A stretch of DNA of 64,000 nt from Brachybacterium sp. FME24 (GCF_014897705.1 NZ_JABUXV010000010.1:62001-126000); one strand, 5' to 3'. Positions 53,036 to 61,466 are shown, numbered from the stretch's first letter. Notes: generated by a model not told the origin, from the letters alone. Numbers and translations: made by a program.

Positions 53036-53081
53036 CGGCCGGCCCGTGCTGCGCCGGCCGCTGGACATCGATGCGGTCCAG
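53036..53081. terminator. double hairpin between convergent sugar operons
   Basis: CGGCCGGC / GCCGGCCG (eight-bp perfect stem, nine-base loop, 53036-53060), followed at once by CTGGAC / GTCCAG (53061-53081). It lies four bases after the permease stop and serves the convergent junction. Confidence 0.7.
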
Positions 53082-53114
53082 CCCAGACAGCGCCGCGCAG
53101 CGCAGCGCAGTACG

Positions 53115-53885
53115 TTACGGACGCGCTGGCCGGGATCCCCGGGTCGGGGGCGTCGTCTCCGCAGGCTGCGAGCGCAGAACGTCCCGGGCTCCGAGGTCGA
53201 TCGCGCAGCACCAATAGGCGGCGCCGGACATCAGTGCGATCGGCACGGGCACCAACAGGACCAGTGTGCTGGCGACCGTGGTCATCGCCCACAGCGCGCA
53301 GGCCGACACCATGAGGGGAGCCAGGAACCTGATCGGCCAGCGCCCGAGCAGATGAAAAGCCGTGGCCCACAGGCGGGTTCCCCGCAGGCCGGGGCGGGCC
53401 ACCGAGGCGGGGAGCACGGCGGTCAGAGCGACGACGGCGAGCACGGATCCAGCTGTCCCGAATGCCAGTGACGCGAGAGCCAGCGTGCTGCCCGTCGCGC
53501 GGTACATCGCGACGCCGGCCAGCACGGCGGACAGGCACAGGCCCGGAACCAGAGCGTATCCGGTGCTGCGCACCGCGAACCGTGGCAGGTCCCGCAGGTA
53601 GCGACGAAGTTCGGTGTCATCGTCCACGAGCGCCCCCTGGACCACCGCGAGGAGCGGCATCAGCGTGGGCCCCACGAAGAGTGCGATCACCAGTGGACTC
53701 ATCGCCCACACATCGCCGGCAACTCGCAGGCCCACCACTCCGGCTACCGCCGTCACGGCGCCGCTGACCGCGAGGGCGGGCAGGTGTCTCCACAACGAGC
53801 CCCAGACCCGACGCAGGAGGAGGCGCTGCTGGCGTGCCACGAGCTCGGTCTCGGGGAGATGCTCGTCCATCACCGATACGCTCAT
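53115..53885 (-). CDS. membrane protein of second sugar importer operon (possibly YesL-like)
   Basis: 256 residues with about five to six hydrophobic helices and a charged N-terminus (DEHLPETELVARQQRLLLRRVWGSLWRHL). No clear family signature; its position as the last gene of a sugar ABC operon is where YesL/DUF624 proteins are often found, and size fits. Function unknown. The ATG at 53885 overlaps the permease stop (ATGA, 53882-53885), so it is translated with the transporter. An internal ATG at MDEHLPETE is an alternative start. Confidence 0.6.
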   Translation of the reverse strand: MSVSVMDEHLPETELVARQQRLLLRRVWGSLWRHLPALAVSGAVTAVAGVVGLRVAGDVWAMSPLVIALFVGPTLMPLLAVVQGALVDDDTELRRYLRDLPRFAVRSTGYALVPGLCLSAVLAGVAMYRATGSTLALASLAFGTAGSVLAVVALTAVLPASVARPGLRGTRLWATAFHLLGRWPIRFLAPLMVSACALWAMTTVASTLVLLVPVPIALMSGAAYWCCAIDLGARDVLRSQPAETTPPTRGSRPARP

Positions 53886-54706
53886 CCTCGGACTCCGGCG
53901 GTCGCAACACTCGCGATGAACGCCCTCTGGAAGAGCAGGAAGACGACCAGGGCAGGAACGACCACAGCCGTGATGGCCGCGAAGACGACCACACTCGACC
54001 CGCTCTGGCCCGCCTGCAGGGTCACCAGCCCCAGCGGCAGCGTCATCCGTTCCTCGGTCCGGATGAAGATCAGCGGCCCGAAATAGTTGTTCCAGGTCGC
54101 TTCGAAGCTGAGGATCGTCATGGCAGCGATCGCCGGGCTGGACAGCGGGACCAGCATCCGGAACAGGATCCACCCGTGCCCGGCGCCGTCCAGGGTCGCG
54201 GCCTCGTCGAGTTCGCGAGGGATCGAGTTGAAGTATTGCCGGAAGAAGAAGATCGCGAACACGTTGATGAGCGCCGGAAGGATGAGCGACCCGAGGGTGT
54301 CCACCAGATTCAGGTTCCTCATCAGGAAGAACACCGGGATGATGGTCATCTGCATCGGCACCATGAGTGCGGCGAGCATCAGCGCGAAGATCCTGTCCCG
54401 GAACGCGAAGCGGAGCCGGGAGAAGGCATAGGCCGCCATCACGCTCACCAGGAGCGCGCCGAAGGTCGCCACCACGGAGACGATGATGCTGTTCATCGCC
54501 ATGCGACCGAACGGGATCAGTTCAGCCATCGCGGAGAAGTTCGCGGCGGAGAAGTCTCGCGGAATCCACGAGGGCGGAAGGTAGAAGGCCGACGTCTCCT
54601 CGGTGAAGCTCTCGCTGATCAACCACACGAGCGGGGCCAGCATGACGACTCCGAAGACCACGAGCACGACGGTGAGGATCCACCGCCCCAGGCGCGAAGA
54701 ACTCAT
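53882..54706 (-). CDS. sugar ABC transporter permease (MalG-like), second system
   Basis: 274 residues, six membrane helices. EAA loop: ELDEAATLDGAGHGWILFRMLVPLSSP. It ends FQRAFIASVATAGVRG. The ATG at 54706 overlaps the stop of the other permease by four bases. Third gene of the binding protein-permease-permease-membrane protein operon. Confidence 0.92.
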   Translation of the reverse strand: MSSSRLGRWILTVVLVVFGVVMLAPLVWLISESFTEETSAFYLPPSWIPRDFSAANFSAMAELIPFGRMAMNSIIVSVVATFGALLVSVMAAYAFSRLRFAFRDRIFALMLAALMVPMQMTIIPVFFLMRNLNLVDTLGSLILPALINVFAIFFFRQYFNSIPRELDEAATLDGAGHGWILFRMLVPLSSPAIAAMTILSFEATWNNYFGPLIFIRTEERMTLPLGLVTLQAGQSGSSVVVFAAITAVVVPALVVFLLFQRAFIASVATAGVRG

Positions 54707-55641
54707 TGGTTGTGCACCCACTTCCGCGAGACCCAGAATTGCAGCGCGGTCACCAGTGCCATGATCACGAAGACCACCAGAGCGACGGCTGAGGCGTAGC
54801 CCGCCTGGAATGCCTGGAAGCCCTGCTGATACAGGTACATGACGATCGAGAGAGTCGATTCGTCCGGGCCGCCGCTAGGCGTGATGATCTGGATCGGATC
54901 GAAGATCTGGAAGGCGCCGATGAAGGTGATGACGCTGGCGAAGAAGATGGTCGGGGACATCATCGGGATCGTCACGTGCCACATCCGCTGCCAGGCATTG
55001 GCCCCGTCGATCCGAGCGGCCTCGTGCAGCTGACCCGGGACCGTCTGGAGACCGGCGAGCATGATCACGAAGGTGAATCCGACGGTATGCCACCAATCGA
55101 TACCGATGATGGCGGGCAGCGCCCAGGTCGGGTCCGTGAACCAGTTCGGAGGAGAGATCCCGAGGAGCTCCAGGTAGTACGTCCCCATGCCGAACGTCGG
55201 ATCCAGGACGTACTTCCACAGCAGCGCCACGGCCGCCCAGGAGATCACGAAGGGGAAGAACAGCGAGGTTCGCACGAAGTACGACGCCACGGTGCTGCGC
55301 AGAGCATTCACCCCGACAGCCAGTGCGAATCCAGCCACGAGGTGCGTGATCATCGACGCCAGCGAGAAGACGAAAGTGTTGCGCAGCGCGCTGTAGAAGC
55401 TGGGATCCGACGCCAGCGCAACCAGGTTTCCGAGCCCGATGAACTCCGGCGGGGTGAGCATGTCCCACCGGAACAGACTGAGCCCGATACCGACGATGAA
55501 CGGCCCGAGCACGAAGGTCAGGAAGAGCAGCACGGCAGGGCCGAGGAAGAGAAAGCCTGCGAGGGTGTCCCTGCGGCGAGTCGAGGTCGAGCGCGGTCCC
55601 TTCGACCTGCTCTGACTCGTCGCGATGGTCTGCGCGCTCAC
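54703..55641 (-). CDS. sugar ABC transporter permease (MalF-like), second system
   Basis: 312 residues, six membrane helices behind a basic N-terminus. EAA loop: QLHEAARIDGANAWQRMWHVTIPMMSP. The GTG start at 55641 overlaps the binding-protein stop (GTGA, 55638-55641). No ATPase gene accompanies it. Confidence 0.92.
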   Translation of the reverse strand: MSAQTIATSQSRSKGPRSTSTRRRDTLAGFLFLGPAVLLFLTFVLGPFIVGIGLSLFRWDMLTPPEFIGLGNLVALASDPSFYSALRNTFVFSLASMITHLVAGFALAVGVNALRSTVASYFVRTSLFFPFVISWAAVALLWKYVLDPTFGMGTYYLELLGISPPNWFTDPTWALPAIIGIDWWHTVGFTFVIMLAGLQTVPGQLHEAARIDGANAWQRMWHVTIPMMSPTIFFASVITFIGAFQIFDPIQIITPSGGPDESTLSIVMYLYQQGFQAFQAGYASAVALVVFVIMALVTALQFWVSRKWVHNQ

Positions 55642-56972
55642 AACAGTCCTTGCATGGCCTCGTTCGCGGCGTTCAGTGCCTCCTCGACCGGCTGATTGCC
55701 CAGGATGGCGGCTTCCCAGCCCTTGTTGACCTCGACATCGACCTGCGCTTGCTGGTCGGGACTGGGCACGGGAGTGGCGAACTCGATCGCAGTAGCGATC
55801 AGCTCGGTCCCTTCGGGCGCGTTGCCCAGGAATGCTTCGCTCGAGGCGACGTCCTCACGCACAGGAACATTGGTGCCTCCCTGTTCCGCGTAGTACTCGG
55901 AGGCCTCGATGGTCATCAACCACTTCAGGAACGTCCAGGCCGCTTCCTTGTTCGGGGAGGCCTGGAAGATCGACCACCCGTCCCACCCGATCGGCGTCCC
56001 CGGCCCCGCTTTGTGCGGGAAGTTCACGATCTTTGTCTGCTCGACCATCTCCAGACGGCGGACATCGGGCAAGGTGTAGCGGCCGCCGGTGAGCGACGCC
56101 AAGGAGCCTCGCTGATACTGCGTCGCACCATCGAACTCGCCGCCTGGCTGGGGAACGAGCTCATCGTCGACGAGACCCTTGACGAACTCGGCCGCCTCGA
56201 TCGCCTCCGGGCTGTTGAACGTCGCGGTGGCCCAGTCCTCGCTGAGCGTGCTCGCGCCGTTGGAGAAGAGCCAGGGCAGGATCTGCCCGAACGGGAAACC
56301 CGCACCCGCGGTGGTGATGAAGGCGCCCGTCTCCTCCTTGATCGTCTCTGCCACGGTCCGGAATTCATCCCAGGTCCAGTCGGTATCCGGGATCTGCACC
56401 CCTGCGTCCTCGAAGACCTGTCGGTTCAGGTACATGACCACCGTGTTGTAGCCGCCCGGAACGAAGTAGGTGCTTCCGTCCGGGGAGCCGTAGGTGTCCA
56501 GCCACTCCCCCAATCTCGGGGAGATGTTGTCGTAGAAGTCCTGGGTCTCGTCGTGATCGCGCTCGATCAGATCATCGAGCGGCTCGAACAGCCCCTTGGA
56601 CGACATGAGGCGTTGCCCCTCGGTCGCGACGGAGATGATGTCCGCTCGTTCACCACCTGCGATGCGGGTGGCGACGGTATTGCCGAAGGTCGCCCAGTCG
56701 CCGGAGGCGATCCCGCTCGCGTTCACCGTGATGTCCGGATGGGATTCCTGGAACGAGTCGAACAGCGTCTGGAAAGTCTCCTGCTGGGTGGCATCACCCA
56801 TGTAGAGCAGCTTCAGCTCGCCTGTGCCGTCGCCGGCCTCTCCGCCACCGCCGCCGTCACCGCAGGACGCCAGGGCGCCGAGCGCGGGTACCGCGAGTGC
56901 GGCGTATGCGCCGCTTCTGAGGAGGGACCGCCGGTCAAGGGCGGGAGCGATGGTTCTGTGCTTCTGGTCCAC
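55638..56972 (-). CDS. sugar ABC transporter solute-binding lipoprotein, second system
   Basis: About 444 residues. A twin-Arg signal (DRRSLLRSGAYAALAVPALG) ends in lipobox LASC, followed by a Gly-rich linker. The MalE/UgpB-like body has LKLLYMGDATQQETFQTLFDSFQESHPDITV and STYFVPGGYNTVVMYLNRQVFEDAG. I choose the GTG at 56972 because AAGGAG lies five bases before it; the ATG at 56999 has no such site. LacI-type operator 3 covers its promoter start. Confidence 0.92.
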   Translation of the reverse strand: MDQKHRTIAPALDRRSLLRSGAYAALAVPALGALASCGDGGGGGEAGDGTGELKLLYMGDATQQETFQTLFDSFQESHPDITVNASGIASGDWATFGNTVATRIAGGERADIISVATEGQRLMSSKGLFEPLDDLIERDHDETQDFYDNISPRLGEWLDTYGSPDGSTYFVPGGYNTVVMYLNRQVFEDAGVQIPDTDWTWDEFRTVAETIKEETGAFITTAGAGFPFGQILPWLFSNGASTLSEDWATATFNSPEAIEAAEFVKGLVDDELVPQPGGEFDGATQYQRGSLASLTGGRYTLPDVRRLEMVEQTKIVNFPHKAGPGTPIGWDGWSIFQASPNKEAAWTFLKWLMTIEASEYYAEQGGTNVPVREDVASSEAFLGNAPEGTELIATAIEFATPVPSPDQQAQVDVEVNKGWEAAILGNQPVEEALNAANEAMQGLL

Positions 56973-57074
56973 GGGAACTCCTTCGTTCACGGTCGGCATC
57001 GTGGCCTCGCAGCGTCATCAGCGACGTGCCGCCATGCTCGATCTCCGTCGCGCGGCAGCGAAGACCCCGCGCGT

Positions 57075-57086
57075 AATCGTTTACTC
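57075..57086. promoter_or_regulatory. LacI-type operator 3 (second ABC operon)
   Basis: AATCGTTTACTC, over the predicted start point (about 57080) of the minus-strand promoter at 57087-57115. Confidence 0.65.
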
Positions 57087-57115
57087 ATTGTTGCACAACC
57101 GCTCCCTGAGGTCAC
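57087..57115 (-). promoter_or_regulatory. promoter of second sugar ABC operon
   Basis: Minus-strand -35 GTGACC (57110-57115), 17-bp spacer, -10 AACAAT (57087-57092). Confidence 0.55.
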
Positions 57116-57183
57116 GTGCATGACGGCCCCTCACTGGTTGGGCCATCGCTGACGCAGGACGCCGCGGCGCTGATCACCGTGAC

Positions 57184-57288
57184 GTGATGGCGGGTTCGGC
57201 TCGCGTCGCTCTTCCGGCCATCGAGCTGCACCTGACCTGTCAGCGGCAGATCCTCGCGACCATCAAGATGGCCGGGCTGAAGGAGGGC
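57184..57288 (+). pseudogene. relic of a MalG-like sugar permease C-terminus
   Basis: Read from 57184 the plus strand gives VMAGSARVALPAIELH then LTCQRQILATIKMAGLKEG. This keeps the typical last helix and tail of MalG-like permeases (MAGS ... LPxI ... QRQI ... GLK) but with charged residues inside the helix, and upstream the frame loses resemblance and meets a stop at 57121. The tail differs from both intact MalG-like proteins nearby (SIKTSGLK, SVATAGVRG), so it is likely the remnant of a third importer. It is on the opposite strand to the second importer. Confidence 0.6.
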
Positions 57289-57291
57289 GTG

Positions 57292-58218
57292 TCAGGCCCA
57301 CCGCTCCCGGACCAGGGGGAACAGGGAATCCCGTGACCGGAGGCGGTGCGCCTGGAGGAAGGGCAGATGCGGGTTGTGCGGCCATCGGGCGGCGTCGACG
57401 AAGAAGCCGAGGATTCCGGACAGGACGTCGGTGCCCACCGCTCTCGGGAGGCCGTGGGCGTCGAGCAGGGCATCGATCCGGTCGTTCACGCGCAGCGTGC
57501 CGTCGGCGTCCTCGACGGAGGAGAGCAGCTGGAGGGCATCGGACGTGCGGCTGCCACGCGAGGCATGCGCCCAGTCGACGATGCTGACGGCGCCCTGCGG
57601 GGTCAGCACGAGGTTGTCCGAGCGCACGTCGGAGTGACACAGGGTGTCCCCGTCGAGATGATCGATACCCCGCCTCGCCGCGGCGCGCAGATCCTCGAGC
57701 CGCTCGGCGAACCACGGGTCCAGGTCGCCGGGTGGGTTCTCTGCCACGCGGTCGAAGCCGAGCAGGTCGGGCCCCAGGGTCTCCGGGACGCTCCGCAGTC
57801 CGGGCACGGGACAGGGCGTGGCCGCGGCCTGGAGGTCGTTCAGCGCCGCCAGGACGTGATCGAGGTGCTCGGAGGTCCACGGCTCGGTGGGCAGGCCGCC
57901 GGGCGCTGCGCCAGTGACCAGCACGTACCAGTCCTCGACCTCGAAGGCGTCCACCAGCGGCGGGACGGGGGCGGAGCTGGGGATGAGGGCGAGCGCGGTC
58001 GCCTCCCGGCGGTTCAGCTCCATCGATCCCGGGTTGTCCTGGTCCCGGACGGCTTTCACGAAGAGACTGCGGCCGGAGGCACCGCTGAGGATCTCGGCGC
58101 TGCTCGGGGAGAACCCGCCCCGGCAGGAATGGGTGCGCGTCACGGGTTCCCCGAGGAGGCTCTCGAGGCGCCCCCGAAGCGGTATCGGAAAGTCGTCCCA
58201 GGTCAGGCGATGCGTCAT
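57292..58218 (-). CDS. aminoglycoside phosphotransferase (APH) family kinase
   Basis: 308 residues with APH/choline-kinase-fold motifs: SLFVKAV (ATP Lys), LCHSDVRSDNLVLT (Brenner loop, catalytic Asp) and VSIVDWAHASRG (metal Asp). Many actinobacterial proteins of this type phosphorylate small molecules other than aminoglycosides, so resistance cannot be assumed. It stands alone between the permease relic and the GNAT gene of the GH43 operon. Confidence 0.85.
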   Translation of the reverse strand: MTHRLTWDDFPIPLRGRLESLLGEPVTRTHSCRGGFSPSSAEILSGASGRSLFVKAVRDQDNPGSMELNRREATALALIPSSAPVPPLVDAFEVEDWYVLVTGAAPGGLPTEPWTSEHLDHVLAALNDLQAAATPCPVPGLRSVPETLGPDLLGFDRVAENPPGDLDPWFAERLEDLRAAARRGIDHLDGDTLCHSDVRSDNLVLTPQGAVSIVDWAHASRGSRTSDALQLLSSVEDADGTLRVNDRIDALLDAHGLPRAVGTDVLSGILGFFVDAARWPHNPHLPFLQAHRLRSRDSLFPLVRERWA

Positions 58219-58284
58219 GCGACGATCCTGGCATGGCCGGCGCTCGGCCGCACGGGGAATACGGGAATGGGTCCGGCGGCCGGT

Positions 58285-58728
58285 TCAGAGTTTCACGATG
58301 CCCGCCGCGGTGGGCCGGAAGAGCCCGTCGGCCAGATAGAAGGGGCCCACGTCGGCCTCGAAGTCGACGTGGAGCCACTGGGCCGGGCTCGCACGGCACT
58401 CCTGGACCGCCCGGTGGACCAGCTCGCGCCCGACGCCGGAGCCCTGATGGTCCGGATGGACGGCGGTGTCGACCAGGAAGGCGTGCCGACCGCCGTCGGT
58501 CACGACGTTGCAGAAGCCGACCAGCGAGTCGCCGCGGCGGGCGGTGACCCATCCGAGAGAGTGCTGGTGCAGGCGCGCCGCCCAGGGCTCGAGCTCCTGG
58601 TCATGACGGAAAGCGGCGGCGTGCAGGGAGGACACCTCCCAGTCGGTGACGTCGGCGCGCCAGGCGAAGCTCGACGGTTCCCACGGTTCCATGCCGGACA
58701 GTGTGCCGGACGGGGCCCCGGGCGTCAT
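58285..58728 (-). CDS. GNAT family acetyltransferase
   Basis: About 147 residues. The acetyl-CoA loop VDTAVHPDHQGSGVGRELVHRAV and the C-terminal GNAT strand region WLHVDFEADVGPFYLADGLFRPT are clear. I give the ATG at 58728, which overlaps the stop of the dehydratase gene (ATGA); an ATG at 58692 gives MEPWEPSSF and is also possible. Last gene of the GH43-like/dehydratase/GNAT operon. The acceptor is unknown. Confidence 0.82.
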   Translation of the reverse strand: MTPGAPSGTLSGMEPWEPSSFAWRADVTDWEVSSLHAAAFRHDQELEPWAARLHQHSLGWVTARRGDSLVGFCNVVTDGGRHAFLVDTAVHPDHQGSGVGRELVHRAVQECRASPAQWLHVDFEADVGPFYLADGLFRPTAAGIVKL

Positions 58729-59810
58729 CCCGTCAGCTCGAGGCCGAAGCCCGGGGCATCCGGCAGGATGATCCGGCCTTCGCTCAGTGAGTACGCGGTG
58801 GCATCGACGCCGTCGGTCGTACCGGGCACCGCCTCGACGACGGGCACGCTGCCCAGGCCCGCGGCGAGCTGGGCGGCGTACAGCGTCTTCACCGGGTGGC
58901 CCCAGGCGTGGGGGGATGCGACCACGCCGATCTCGCGAACCGTCGGCATGACGCGGCGCCAGGCGGTCAGCCCGAAGGACAGCACGTCCATCAGCAGCAC
59001 ATCCAGGAGGCCCTCCCGGGCGAGGTCGAGCACCTTCTCGACGTCGGGGTCGAACTCCCCGTCGGCCACCAGCACCTGCGAGCCGGTGCGGTCGAGATGC
59101 TCGCGCACGAGGCGCAGACCGTCGGCGTGCTCGGCGAAGGGCTCCTCGATCCAGTAGAGATCGCAGTCCCGGATCTCCTCGAGGAAGCGCACGGTCCGCT
59201 CGGGGTCGTATCCGTCGTTCATGTCCACGAGCACACGGGCCTCGGGATAGGCCTCGCGCACGGCGCGGATGACCTCGAGGTCCCGCGCGAAGCCGACCTC
59301 CGAGGGCATCCACATGCTGCCGCGCCCGATCTTGAGCTTGAAGGCCCGGTAACCGGTGGCCCAGTCCGCGGCGCAGGAGGCGAGCACGCCGTCGATGCCG
59401 CGCGGAGCTGCGTCGGGATCGAGGTCATCGAAGTAGATCGCCCCTGAGTAGCAGGCGACCGGGGCGTCACCGTGGCCGCCGAGCATCTGGTGCACAGGGA
59501 CTTCGAGGATCTTCGCGGCGAGATCGTGCAGGGCGACATCGAGCGGGAGCGCGAGCGGGTCGATCACCCCGACCGCCGGGTCGAAGACCTCCTCCAGCGG
59601 CCGACCGACGACGCCGTCGAGTTCCCGGTCGGGCCCCTCGTACATGCCCCAGCCCTCGTGACCGGCATCGGTGCGCACGGTCAGGGCCCGGGCGGATGGT
59701 CCGTCGCCGTGGGCACCCAGTCGCGCGTTGCGACCGATCGTTCGGGGGTAACGGCTGCGGATCGGGGTGGCGCGGACCTCTGTGATGCGCTGTCCGGACA
59801 GAGCGTTCAT
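58725..59810 (-). CDS. enolase-superfamily dehydratase (mandelate racemase/muconate lactonizing type)
   Basis: 361 residues. Catalytic and metal residues can be assigned: Lys158 and Lys160 in AFKLKIGRG, Asp196 in LVDMNDGY, Glu222 in YWIEEPF, Glu252 in VADGEFD, and a His in SPHAWGHP. This residue set is typical of acid-sugar dehydratases. It probably dehydrates a sugar acid derived from the island's substrate, but no aldose dehydrogenase or KDG-type kinase or aldolase is in the window. The ATG overlaps the GH43-like gene stop (59807-59810). Confidence 0.87.
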   Translation of the reverse strand: MNALSGQRITEVRATPIRSRYPRTIGRNARLGAHGDGPSARALTVRTDAGHEGWGMYEGPDRELDGVVGRPLEEVFDPAVGVIDPLALPLDVALHDLAAKILEVPVHQMLGGHGDAPVACYSGAIYFDDLDPDAAPRGIDGVLASCAADWATGYRAFKLKIGRGSMWMPSEVGFARDLEVIRAVREAYPEARVLVDMNDGYDPERTVRFLEEIRDCDLYWIEEPFAEHADGLRLVREHLDRTGSQVLVADGEFDPDVEKVLDLAREGLLDVLLMDVLSFGLTAWRRVMPTVREIGVVASPHAWGHPVKTLYAAQLAAGLGSVPVVEAVPGTTDGVDATAYSLSEGRIILPDAPGFGLELTG

Positions 59811-60667
59811 GCGGAGACCTCCAGGGGTCGGATGGTGAGCCCGCCGCGGTCCCAGCCGCCACCGGTGATCCAGAGCTGGTCACCGTCCTCGACGATCTCG
59901 GCGCAGTGCTCGTCGAGGTCCACGTCCAGGGCATCGGCGTCCTCGAAACGCAGCGGATCGGTCGAATAGTAGACGAGGGTGCGGTCGTACTGGGTGGATT
60001 CGCAGACGAACAGCAGCCAGCCCTGGCCCGCGCGCATCACGAAGGGGGATTCCGTCGGCCCGCCGACCGTCCCCGAGACGGCGGAGCGGTAGGCGACGGA
60101 GGGCTGGGACCAGGTCACCAGGTCCTCGCTGGTGCGCACGCCGACCTCGTGGAAGCCGCCGGTGGGCGTCGAGTTGCGGGTGTAGTACAGCAGCCAGCCA
60201 GAGCCGTCGTGGAGGACCATCGGGTCGCGGGCGTCGTACCCGTCGGCGAAGAGCGAGCCGCCGTGGTGGTGCTCCCAGGTGAACAGGTCGGTGCTGGTGG
60301 CGAGTTCGATCCGGTAGTCGGCGTGGTCCTCGCGGCCGCCGCAGTAGAACATCCAGTAGCGGCCGTCGTGGTGGATCACGTGCGGCGCCCACACGTGGAT
60401 CTCACCGATGTCCTTCCGGGCGTGCAGCACGGGGTCGTGGATCGTCCACGGCGCCCCGGTGAGGTTCGCCGCGGTGGCATGGAGGAACAGGTCCTCGTGC
60501 AGCGGGTCAGCGGGCTCGGGGTGCCAGATCCCGAAGAGGTGCCAGGTGCCGTCGGCCGCGCGGATCAGCGTGTGGTCGTTGAGGTACCAGGGCTCCTCGG
60601 CCGACGGGGACGCGTCGAGCAGGCGGCGCTTGGCACCGGGGATCAGGGTCACGGGGGCAGCGGTCAC
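59807..60667 (-). CDS. GH43-like five-bladed propeller glycosidase
   Basis: About 286 residues. Blade motifs include WYLNDHTLIRAADGTWHLFGIWH, WAPHVIHHDGRYWMFYCGG, ARDPMVLHDGSGWLLYYTR and GPTESPFVMRAGQGWLLFVCES. The Asp after LN, the Asp in ARDP and the Glu in PTESP are at positions expected for the general base, pKa modulator and acid of GH43/GH32-type enzymes. There is no signal peptide, so it is cytosolic. The GTG at 60667 has GAGGAG just upstream and is preferred to the ATG at 60679. First gene of the operon; LacI-type operator 4 lies just after its start point. Confidence 0.78.
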   Translation of the reverse strand: MTAAPVTLIPGAKRRLLDASPSAEEPWYLNDHTLIRAADGTWHLFGIWHPEPADPLHEDLFLHATAANLTGAPWTIHDPVLHARKDIGEIHVWAPHVIHHDGRYWMFYCGGREDHADYRIELATSTDLFTWEHHHGGSLFADGYDARDPMVLHDGSGWLLYYTRNSTPTGGFHEVGVRTSEDLVTWSQPSVAYRSAVSGTVGGPTESPFVMRAGQGWLLFVCESTQYDRTLVYYSTDPLRFEDADALDVDLDEHCAEIVEDGDQLWITGGGWDRGGLTIRPLEVSA

Positions 60668-60723
60668 GGGGCTCCTCATCGAGCTGGTCCGACACAGGGG
60701 CGGGGTCGGGGCCGCGTCTCAGG

Positions 60724-60735
60724 GAACGATTACTC
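60724..60735. promoter_or_regulatory. LacI-type operator 4 (GH43-like operon)
   Basis: GAACGATTACTC, about four bases after the predicted start point (60739) of the minus-strand promoter. Confidence 0.65.
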
Positions 60736-60745
60736 GTCCCTGCCG

Positions 60746-60774
60746 AGCCTAGCGCCGGAGGTCGTCGAGGTAAA
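60746..60774 (-). promoter_or_regulatory. promoter of GH43-like/dehydratase operon
   Basis: Minus-strand -35 TTTACC (60769-60774), 17-bp spacer, -10 TAGGCT (60746-60751). Confidence 0.65.
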
Positions 60775-60784
60775 CGGCCACCGC

Positions 60785-61360
60785 TCAGGACGTCGGCGAG
60801 CTCCCCCGGGACTGGAGGGCGACCGAGGTGAACACGACGCTCTGGGCATCGCGGGCGCGATAGACGTACTCCTGGTCGGTGACCACCCGTCCGGAGCCGC
60901 CGGCCTCGATGATCTGCACGTCCTGCCCGATCGCGATCTCGAGCGCCCCCTCGATGACGTGGATCATGACCCCCGGGGACGGCACGCCGGAGCCGTTGGG
61001 CTTCTCGTCCGGGCCGACGAGCTTCCACTTCCAGGTCTCCACCGACAGACCCTCGGTGTCGATCGCGTCCAGCAGCACGGACCAGCTGCCGGCGTCGGTG
61101 GACCACACCTCGACCCCGTCCGGCGGGGCATCGGCACCGACGCCCATGAGTGCGGCGAAGGTGGTGCCGAGGCCGGCGGCGATGCGGTCCAGGAGGGAGA
61201 CGCTGGGATTGGCCTGGCCGAGCTCGATCTGGGTGAGCATGCGGCGGCTGACATCGCTGAGATCCGCGAGGGCGCCGACGCTGAGGTCCCGCTCCTGGCG
61301 GGCGGAGCGGATGCGATCGCCGAGCTGGGCGACGACCGCGGGGCGCATTCCACCGGTCAT
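60785..61360 (-). CDS. XRE-cupin transcriptional regulator
   Basis: 191 residues. An N-terminal XRE helix-turn-helix (LGDRIRSARQERDLSVGALADLSDVSRRMLTQIELGQANPS) is followed by a cupin sensor domain (about 85-190) with PGVMIHVIEGALEIAIGQ. This domain pair typically represses a neighbouring catabolic or efflux gene and senses a small metabolite. It is divergent from the MFS gene; direct repeats at 61426-61466 are the likely binding sites. The ATG at 61360 has GAGGAG seven bases before it. Confidence 0.88.
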   Translation of the reverse strand: MTGGMRPAVVAQLGDRIRSARQERDLSVGALADLSDVSRRMLTQIELGQANPSVSLLDRIAAGLGTTFAALMGVGADAPPDGVEVWSTDAGSWSVLLDAIDTEGLSVETWKWKLVGPDEKPNGSGVPSPGVMIHVIEGALEIAIGQDVQIIEAGGSGRVVTDQEYVYRARDAQSVVFTSVALQSRGSSPTS

Positions 61361-61425
61361 ATCGGGTCTCCTCGAGTCGCTCGCGGGGTGAGGGCTGCTG
61401 CGAGAAGCGTAACGGGGTGATGAGA

Positions 61426-61466
61426 ACTATATTGCGCATCCACGTGACTGCGCACTATGTTGCTCA
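61426..61466. promoter_or_regulatory. direct-repeat operator overlapping MFS promoter
   Basis: ACTATATTGCGCA (61426-61438) and ACTATGTTGCTCA (61454-61466), 28 bases apart. They overlap a plus-strand promoter: -35 TTGCGC (61432-61437), 18-bp spacer, -10 TATGTT (61456-61461). The -35 falls in the first repeat and the -10 in the second, so one repressor could cover both. Confidence 0.6.

Noticed and set aside
57292..58218. APH-family gene as an aminoglycoside resistance gene.
   Set aside because: Only the general kinase fold motifs are visible; most such actinobacterial proteins have other substrates.
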